Notes under the pieces: model-generated
The model's database searches: none
Told to the model about the DNA's origin: nothing
The model's input: the letters and a program-made list of their open reading frames with translations, nothing else
Assembly: GCA_963668365.1 (NCBI GenBank)
Contig: OY764266.1
Location: forward strand, 4,030,001-4,094,000
DNA: 64,000 bases
Direction: 5' to 3'
Source of the DNA: VXNE01 sp963668365
Lineage (GTDB): Bacteria; Pseudomonadota; Gammaproteobacteria; Pseudomonadales; Azotimanducaceae
Part shown: positions 58,997 through 64,000 of the stretch, piece by piece
Layout: each line of letters opens with the position of its first letter
How positions within the stretch are numbered: position 1 is the stretch's first letter
Position numbers and translations under genes: made by a program

Positions 58997-61201
58997 TCAG
59001 GGCGCGTCCCCGGCTTCGGCCTCAACCATCGCCACCTGCTGGTCGAGTCCGATGTAGTCCAGCAGGATGCGGCCGGTTTCGCGCAGCATCGGATCGTCCA
59101 GCGCGTTTTCCTGCAGCCGGTTTTCCTCCTGCGGTTCCTCCCCGCTCTCGACATTCGAGTCGCCATCGGTGGGCGGGGTCATGGCAAGCGGCGCGCCGCC
59201 ACCATGGATCTGCCGCCCGCTCAGTTCTTCAAGATCTTTGATCGGCGGTTCTCCCATGGCGGTCAAACGCGCGTTCTCGATGGCGAGCCGCTGTTCCTTG
59301 TCCTCCGCGCGCTCCTGCTCCCGCGTTTCGCGGTTCAAGGATATGTGCGTCTTGGAACTGAACTCCGCTTCGCGCGCGGTCAGCGCGCGCACATATTCGA
59401 AGTCCGGATCTTCGGCGACCCGCTCCCTGTGGGCCGCACGCAACGGGCCGACGAACGGCGCCACCGAATGGGTGGTCGAGTAGTCCGCCGGGGAAATCCG
59501 GTCCCAGGGCATCGCATCTTCGAGCGCGCTCTCGCCTATCTGGTCGACGTCGTAGGGCTCCGGCATTTCAATGTCCGGGATCACGCCCTGATGCTGCGTG
59601 CTCTGGCCGGAAATGAGGTAGTACTTCGCCTGCGTGATCTTTAGAAAACTGCGACCGCGATTCAACGGCAGCAACGTCTGCACGGTGCCTTTGCCGAAGG
59701 TCCGGCCCCCGGTGATGATCCCGCGCTGATAAGCCTGTATCGCGCCTGCAAAAATCTCTGATGCCGAGGCCGAGAGCCGGTTGACCAGCACCGCAAGCGG
59801 GCCATTCCAGTCGACACGCGAGTCGAGGTCCGGGAACGGCTGCGCACGCCGACCCTGGTTGCGCACCTGCACGACCGGACCGGACTCGATGAAAAGACCC
59901 GTCAGGCTCTTGGCCTCGTCCAGCGAGCCGCCACCGTTGTCGCGCAGATCCACGACAATGCCTTCCACGCCTTCCTCTTTGAGTTCTTCGATGAGGCGGA
60001 TCACATCCCGCGTGGTGGTCCTTCCCTCGCCTCGCCTGCTCGTCCGGGGATCGGCATAGAAGGAAGGTATGTCGATGACCCCGATCTTGCGTTCTCGACC
60101 GCCGATCTCGTATTCGAGGGTCTTCTTCTGCGCCGCCTGCTCTTCCAGCATCACCCTGTTGCGAGTGATCTGGACGATTCTGGCATCGCCTTCCCCATCA
60201 TTCGGCCCAATCACCTGCAGGCGCACAATCGAGCCTTTCGGACCACGGATCAGGTCCACGACTTCATCGAGACGCATGCCGACGACATCGATGATCGGGT
60301 CCGTTTCGCCCTGGCCCACGCCGATGATGCGATCAAGAGGGTTGAGCGCGCCGCTCTTGTCCGCCGGGCCCGCCGGAACAAGCCGGTGAATGGACGTGTA
60401 CTCGTCCACCGGCGTCAGCACCGCTCCGATCCCTTCAAGCGAAAGCGACATGTTGATGTTGAACTGCGCGAGATTGCGCGGCGTAAAGTACTCGGTGTGC
60501 GGATCGTACGTGTTCGTGAATGCGTTGATGTAGGCCTGGAATGCCTCCTCGCTGCGGGTCTCGCGCTTGGTTTGCGTAAGCTGCCGCAACCGGTTGCGAT
60601 AGCGCTTGGAGAGCGTCCCCTCGATCTCGTCGATCATCCGGTCGTTCAGGAGCATCTCCAGCGTCCACGCCTTGATCCGCTTGCGCCACAGTTCGTCCAT
60701 TTCGTTGCGATCCCGTGGCCACGGCGCATTCTCGCGGTCGATCTCAAAGGATTCGTCCACCGTGAAGTCCAGGGTGTCGAGACCATGGTCAACGACTTCG
60801 AGGACATGCTCCAGGCGCTCAGTCAGCCTTTCCTGGAACAGGTTGAATATCTCGAACGCGGGTTCCAGGTCGCCCTGCTTCAGGGCCTCATCGAGACTGA
60901 ACCGATACTTTTCATCCAACGCCCTGACATCCGGGGCAAGGAAGTACGCGCGGTCCGAATCAAGCCTGTCGAGGAATTTGTCAAAGACCTGGGACGACAC
61001 GCTATCGTCGATCTTTCTGCGCGGGTAGTAGTGGTTCTTGCGCAACTCGTTGACGATGGAAACGGATGTCTTTGAATGCGATGCGAGAGGCACCAGCGGC
61101 TCGTAGGCGCGTCTTTCGGCCCGCGGCGCATCTGACGCGTTGGCCGGGACTATCGTCAGCGCGAACGTTGCGGCGATGGTCCACCGAGCCAGCGCTTCCA
61201 T
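58997..61201 (-). CDS. prc: Carboxy-terminal (tail-specific) processing protease Prc
   Basis: A 734-residue periplasmic protease that trims PBP3 and degrades tagged proteins. The signal is MEALARWTIAATFALTIVPANA. The N-terminal helical domain precedes a PDZ domain (GIGAVLTPVDEYTSIHRLVPAGPADKSGAL; 60355-60444). The catalytic dyad is in NRLSASASEIFAG (Ser) and GKGTVQTLLPL (Lys). The long C-terminal domain ends in an acidic tail. The ATG at 61201 gives the signal at the very start; one upstream ATG exists. It is convergent with thrS (3-bp gap) and divergent from the FKBP gene. Confidence 0.95.
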   Translation of the reverse strand: MEALARWTIAATFALTIVPANASDAPRAERRAYEPLVPLASHSKTSVSIVNELRKNHYYPRRKIDDSVSSQVFDKFLDRLDSDRAYFLAPDVRALDEKYRFSLDEALKQGDLEPAFEIFNLFQERLTERLEHVLEVVDHGLDTLDFTVDESFEIDRENAPWPRDRNEMDELWRKRIKAWTLEMLLNDRMIDEIEGTLSKRYRNRLRQLTQTKRETRSEEAFQAYINAFTNTYDPHTEYFTPRNLAQFNINMSLSLEGIGAVLTPVDEYTSIHRLVPAGPADKSGALNPLDRIIGVGQGETDPIIDVVGMRLDEVVDLIRGPKGSIVRLQVIGPNDGEGDARIVQITRNRVMLEEQAAQKKTLEYEIGGRERKIGVIDIPSFYADPRTSRRGEGRTTTRDVIRLIEELKEEGVEGIVVDLRDNGGGSLDEAKSLTGLFIESGPVVQVRNQGRRAQPFPDLDSRVDWNGPLAVLVNRLSASASEIFAGAIQAYQRGIITGGRTFGKGTVQTLLPLNRGRSFLKITQAKYYLISGQSTQHQGVIPDIEMPEPYDVDQIGESALEDAMPWDRISPADYSTTHSVAPFVGPLRAAHRERVAEDPDFEYVRALTAREAEFSSKTHISLNRETREQERAEDKEQRLAIENARLTAMGEPPIKDLEELSGRQIHGGGAPLAMTPPTDGDSNVESGEEPQEENRLQENALDDPMLRETGRILLDYIGLDQQVAMVEAEAGDAP

Positions 61202-61391
61202 TCTTGCACCCGTCAACTGCAGTCTGCCCGCCATTTAGTCCCCAGGGGTCTTCAAGAGTTCACTCCCGTGTGCGAACTGTACCCCGAACCGGACCACTTG
61301 TTCCATGCTCAAGGCGCCGAGCGGGGCCAGGGAGTCCCGCGGCGGGCGAGCGCGCTACAATCCGATTGAACCGTCTTCGGAACGCCGCCAC

Positions 61392-61856
61392 ATGAGAACC
61401 TGTCACGCCGCCATCGCCGTCCTGACCGCACTTGGTCTCCAGTTCGACGCCGAGGCACAAGTCCAAACCGCCGATCGAGCCGAGGGAGAGTCCTTCCTTG
61501 CGCGGAATGCCGAACGCGAAGGCGTCGTATCGCTGCCATCCGGGCTGCAGTACGAGGTTCTCGAGGAAGGCGACGGCGCAACGCCAGGGCGCCGCAGCAC
61601 GGTGGTCGTGCACTATCGCGGCACGTTGATCGATGGCACGCCATTCGACAGTTCCCACTCGCGCGGCGAGCCCGCCAAATTTCCGGTAAACCGCGTCATT
61701 CCCGGTTGGACAGAGGCGCTCCAGCTAATGCGGGCCGGCGACAAGTGGCGACTCTTCATCCCTCCCGGCCTCGCGTATGGAGACCGAGGCGCCGCACCTC
61801 TGATCCCCCCGGGATCCACGCTCATCTTTGAAGTCGAACTGCTCGAAGTGCGATGA
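61392..61856 (+). CDS. FKBP-type peptidyl-prolyl isomerase, exported
   Basis: A 154-residue PPIase with N-terminal signal-like MRTCHAAIAVLTALGLQFDAEA. The FKBP domain has LPSGLQYEVLEEGDG, VVVHYRGTLIDGTPFDSS and GWTEALQLMRAGDKWRLFIPP. It ends LIPPGSTLIFEVELLEVR. Such periplasmic FKBPs (FkpA/FklB-like) help folding of envelope proteins. An upstream in-frame ATG at 61305 would add Arg-rich residues and was not chosen. Confidence 0.93.
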   Translation: MRTCHAAIAVLTALGLQFDAEAQVQTADRAEGESFLARNAEREGVVSLPSGLQYEVLEEGDGATPGRRSTVVVHYRGTLIDGTPFDSSHSRGEPAKFPVNRVIPGWTEALQLMRAGDKWRLFIPPGLAYGDRGAAPLIPPGSTLIFEVELLEVR

Positions 61857-61927
61857 CCGGCGAGGACATCCGTGCTCTGCGGCTGGCCTCGTGAGCAGCA
61901 AGCCCAGGCGTTGCGAACGTAGATACA

Positions 61928-62170
61928 GTGCGCCCGCCTGAAGCCCCGACCCGGACGATTCTGCTGGCCGCGATCACGGCAGTGCTGGCCATCGTGTGGC
62001 TGGCGCGCGGTTTCGAGATCGAGACCGGCGAACTGACAGGGTTCTTCCTGATGAGCCTGGTTCTGGTGGCAGGCATGGCGATACTCGCCGTCCTCGCGGT
62101 GGCGATCGCAAAGTTGTTTCGCGGGATTCAGGACAGGTCGACGAAGAAACGACGAATGCGCGGCGCGTAG
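61928..62170 (+). CDS. Small membrane protein, two transmembrane segments
   Basis: An 80-residue protein from GTG 61928 with two hydrophobic segments (ILLAAITAVLAIVWLARGF and FFLMSLVLVAGMAILAVLAVAIA). A basic C-terminus follows (KLFRGIQDRSTKKRRMRGA). It overlaps the 3' end of the convergent lepB gene by 43 nt. The hydrophobic pattern supports a real gene; the function is unknown. Confidence 0.6.
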   Translation: MRPPEAPTRTILLAAITAVLAIVWLARGFEIETGELTGFFLMSLVLVAGMAILAVLAVAIAKLFRGIQDRSTKKRRMRGA

Positions 62171-62850
62171 TGGTTGTCGGAATCCAGCGAGAACGCGACC
62201 GAGTGGGCGCGGCCGAGTATGCGCTCCCGCGAAACGGGTCCGATCTTGCGGAAGTCTCCACTGTTGTCGCGGTTGTCGCCAAGCACCAGGTAGTTGTCCG
62301 GCGGCACATCAAAACGACGGAAGGATGAGGAAGTCGTGTCGCTGGAGTAGCGAAGCACCATGATGGTCCGCGACTGGCCAAGGACCGTTTCGCGCAAGAC
62401 CTTGTATGCGCTCGGGGGCCGTATGCGCAAGCGCGCGTACTCCTCCTCCGTCAACGGCTCGTAGGTGGCGCCGACGCCGTTGATGATGAGCTGGTTGCGC
62501 CGCAACTCCACGGTGTCACCCGGAATGCCGACAACGCGTTTGATGAACTGCCTGTCGTCGATCGGATTGAGGAACGTGATGATGTCTCCCCGCTGCGGGT
62601 CGCTCCACTGTGCCAGGCGTTCCAGCGTAAACGGGACGCGCAGGCTGTAGGCCAGCTTGTCGACAACGATCCGATCACCGGTGAGGATCGTTGGCTCCAT
62701 CGAACCGGAGGGCACCTGGTTCCAGTCGGCGATGGCGGAACGAAACACCAGCATCACCGCGACGAACAACAGGAATCCGCGCCAGTCGAGCCAGATCCTG
62801 CGAAGCTTGCCGCCAGCCGATCCCGTCGGCCGGTCTCGTAGCGAACTCAT
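62128..62850 (-). CDS. lepB: Signal peptidase I
   Basis: LepB cleaves signal peptides in the inner membrane. The 240-residue product has one N-terminal membrane segment (GFLLFVAVMLVFRSAIADW). The catalytic Ser is in VPSGSMEPTILTGD and the Lys in FIKRVVGIPGDTVE. GDNRDNSGDFRKIGPV (box E) is also present. It lacks the second N-terminal segment and the large insertion of the E. coli enzyme and so resembles compact LepB. It starts 3 bp after the DUF1244 gene ends. Confidence 0.96.
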   Translation of the reverse strand: MSSLRDRPTGSAGGKLRRIWLDWRGFLLFVAVMLVFRSAIADWNQVPSGSMEPTILTGDRIVVDKLAYSLRVPFTLERLAQWSDPQRGDIITFLNPIDDRQFIKRVVGIPGDTVELRRNQLIINGVGATYEPLTEEEYARLRIRPPSAYKVLRETVLGQSRTIMVLRYSSDTTSSSFRRFDVPPDNYLVLGDNRDNSGDFRKIGPVSRERILGRAHSVAFSLDSDNHYAPRIRRFFVDLS

Positions 62851-62853
62851 GGG

Positions 62854-63171
62854 CTACGTGGCGGACGATCGCGCCAGTCTGCGCTCGAATTCCGCCTGCT
62901 GTTCGGCGCCGGCAGTTCCCTGGTACTTCGACTTCCACTCTGCGTAGGGCATGCCATAGACGATCTCCCGCGCCGCTTCGTAGTCGATGTCGCGGCCCTC
63001 TTCGCGCGCCGCTTCGACATACCACTTGGAGAGACAGTTTCGACAGAACCCCGCGAGGTTCATGAGATCGATATTCTGCACGTCCTTGTTCGCATCGAGA
63101 TGCTCCACGAGGCGGCGGAACACGGCCGCTTCGATTGTTCGGGCGCGATCTTGGCCGCGGTCATCGGTCAT
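62854..63171 (-). CDS. DUF1244-family protein
   Basis: A 105-residue member of the DUF1244 family, which is common in alpha- and gammaproteobacteria. It has FRRLVEHLDANKDVQNIDLMNLAGFCRNCLSKWY and YGMPYAEWKSKYQ. The CRNC pair may bind metal. The function is unknown. It is cotranscribed with lepB. Confidence 0.92.
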   Translation of the reverse strand: MTDDRGQDRARTIEAAVFRRLVEHLDANKDVQNIDLMNLAGFCRNCLSKWYVEAAREEGRDIDYEAAREIVYGMPYAEWKSKYQGTAGAEQQAEFERRLARSSAT

Positions 63172-63215
63172 GGTGTACTTCTTCAGCGATTAATGACGGT
63201 GCGAATGATAATCCC

Positions 63216-63971
63216 ATGCTAGACCTGCTCGCCAATCCCGAGGTGTGGATCGCCTTTTTGACCCTGACGATGCTGGAGATCGTCCTCGGCATCGACAACA
63301 TCGTTTTCATCTCGATCCTGACCGGGCGGCTCCCGCCGCATCAGCGGGCGCCCGCCCGCTACCTGGGGCTTGGCCTCGCGATGTTCATGCGCATCGGCCT
63401 GTTGGCGTCGCTGGCGTGGATCATGGGCCTCTCGGCCGATCTGTTCGAGATTCTTGGCCATGGCGTGTCGGGACGCGACATCATCCTGATCGGCGGAGGC
63501 GGTTTCCTGCTCGCGAAATCCACGCGGGAGATGCACAACGCCCTCGAGCGTCAAGAGAGCGCCCCGGCCGGCGCGCCTGTTGCGACCTTCGGGGGCGTTC
63601 TCGTGCAGATCGGCCTGATCGACATCGTGTTCTCGCTCGACTCCGTGATCACCGCGGTCGGCCTGGTGGACGAGCTTCCCGTGATGATCGCCGCGATCGT
63701 CGTCGCCGTGCTGGTGATGATGGCCGCGGCCGGCCCGGTCAGCCGGTTCATCGATGACCACCCGACCCTGAAGATGCTCGCGCTGTCGTTCCTGCTTGTG
63801 ATCGGCCTCATGCTGGTGGCCGAGGGGTTCGACGTCGAAGTGCCGAAGGGCTACGTGTACTTTGCGATGGGCTTCTCTCTGCTGGTGGAACTGCTGAACA
63901 TCCGCGCGCAGCGGAACCCGGTCAAGCTCCGCAAGACGCAACTCGGCGACCTGGTGCAGCTCTCCGATTAG
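63216..63971 (+). CDS. TerC-family integral membrane protein
   Basis: A 251-residue membrane protein with about seven segments. TerC signatures are MLEIVLGIDNIVFISILTGRLP (acidic residues in the membrane) and GLIDIVFSLDSVITAVG. The C-terminal YFAMGFSLLVELLNIRAQR is typical. TerC proteins are linked to tellurite resistance and metal (manganese) export. The ATG at 63216 is chosen because the protein then starts MLDLLANPEVW. It is followed 13 bp later by a copy of the MITE terminal repeat. Confidence 0.92.
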   Translation: MLDLLANPEVWIAFLTLTMLEIVLGIDNIVFISILTGRLPPHQRAPARYLGLGLAMFMRIGLLASLAWIMGLSADLFEILGHGVSGRDIILIGGGGFLLAKSTREMHNALERQESAPAGAPVATFGGVLVQIGLIDIVFSLDSVITAVGLVDELPVMIAAIVVAVLVMMAAAGPVSRFIDDHPTLKMLALSFLLVIGLMLVAEGFDVEVPKGYVYFAMGFSLLVELLNIRAQRNPVKLRKTQLGDLVQLSD

Positions 63972-63984
63972 CGAAGGAAAGCGT

Positions 63985-64000
63985 CGCGTGTGACACGACA
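63985..64000 (+). repeat. Copy of the MITE terminal inverted repeat at the window edge
   Basis: CGCGTGTGACACGACA (16 nt) is identical to the inner part of the right end of the element at 25138-25159. The window ends before a CTAG can be seen. It indicates another element end or a related palindromic repeat next to terC. Confidence 0.7.

Noticed and set aside
57154..59241. 695-codon plus-strand frame within thrS in another phase
   Set aside because: Overlaps all of thrS and runs into prc; extreme Arg/Gly content with no domain.

Overview
The window is a 64 kb stretch of GC-rich chromosome with short intergenic gaps and many 1-8 nt gene overlaps. The order proA-nadD-rsfS-mrdA, together with ssb/uvrA, clpB, prc, lepB and a DUF1244 gene, suggests an uncultured, probably aerobic heterotrophic gammaproteobacterium. 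This placement is inferred from gene order and product similarity; no rRNA gene is present.

Layout. 1-6.4 kb: cell-wall and NAD genes (mrdA, rsfS, nadD, proA, a LON-domain protein, uppP, ssb). 6.5-11.1 kb: uvrA with an unusual repeat-encoded tail, then an FAD-dependent reductase, with two arrays of a 45-bp palindromic repeat in opposite orientation around the reductase. 11.2-15.8 kb: a cereblon-like CULT protein, a HAD dehalogenase, a PTPS-type pterin enzyme, an SDR, a VUT transporter, a secreted protein and folK. 15.9-18.9 kb: a Do-family protease, tRNA-Gly(CCC) and an Arg/Pro-rich secreted protein. 19.3-24.9 kb: a molybdenum hydroxylase of the form II CoxL type (coxG-S-L-M order) and a lipoprotein aminopeptidase. 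24.9-25.2 kb: a 271-bp MITE-like element with perfect 22-bp terminal inverted repeats ending in CTAG. 25.3-29.5 kb: bioB, trpG-trpD-trpC, a DUF1801 protein and an RRM protein. 30-38.3 kb: a lipoprotein, an oxidoreductase, an amidase, the very small bTHX ribosomal protein gene, a metal-site-degenerate MBL-fold protein, nadE and two acyl-CoA dehydrogenases. 38.4-41.2 kb: an A+T-richer accessory stretch with a Phd/VapC-like toxin-antitoxin pair, a GIY-YIG protein with membrane segments and two uncharacterised ORFs. 41.4-50.5 kb: clpB behind a sigma-32-like promoter, a DksA-like protein, a second Do protease, an orphan C5 DNA methyltransferase, a VOC protein, an amidohydrolase and a membrane protein. 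50.7-54.3 kb: a tightly coupled five-gene operon, AlbA_2/Schlafen - putative dual-OB - DUF488 - DUF488 - PIN-like nuclease. 54.4-64 kb: an FMN glutamate-synthase-like protein, an outer-membrane-like protein, thrS lacking the TGS domain, prc, an FKBP isomerase, lepB, DUF1244 and terC. The last 16 bases repeat the terminal inverted repeat of the MITE.

The strongest candidate for an undescribed system is the 50.7-54.3 kb operon. Its genes are separated by 1 nt or overlap by 4 nt. They combine a putative regulator/ATPase, a possible OB-fold binding protein, two DUF488 proteins sharing a CxExxPxxCHR motif, and a PIN-like nuclease, which suggests a nucleic-acid or nucleotide-linked defence or stress module. 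Other notable points are the two repeat families (the MITE and the 45-bp palindromic arrays), the CULT protein, the probable FolB-bypass pterin enzyme near folK, and a GIY-YIG gene apparently cut by one in-frame stop.
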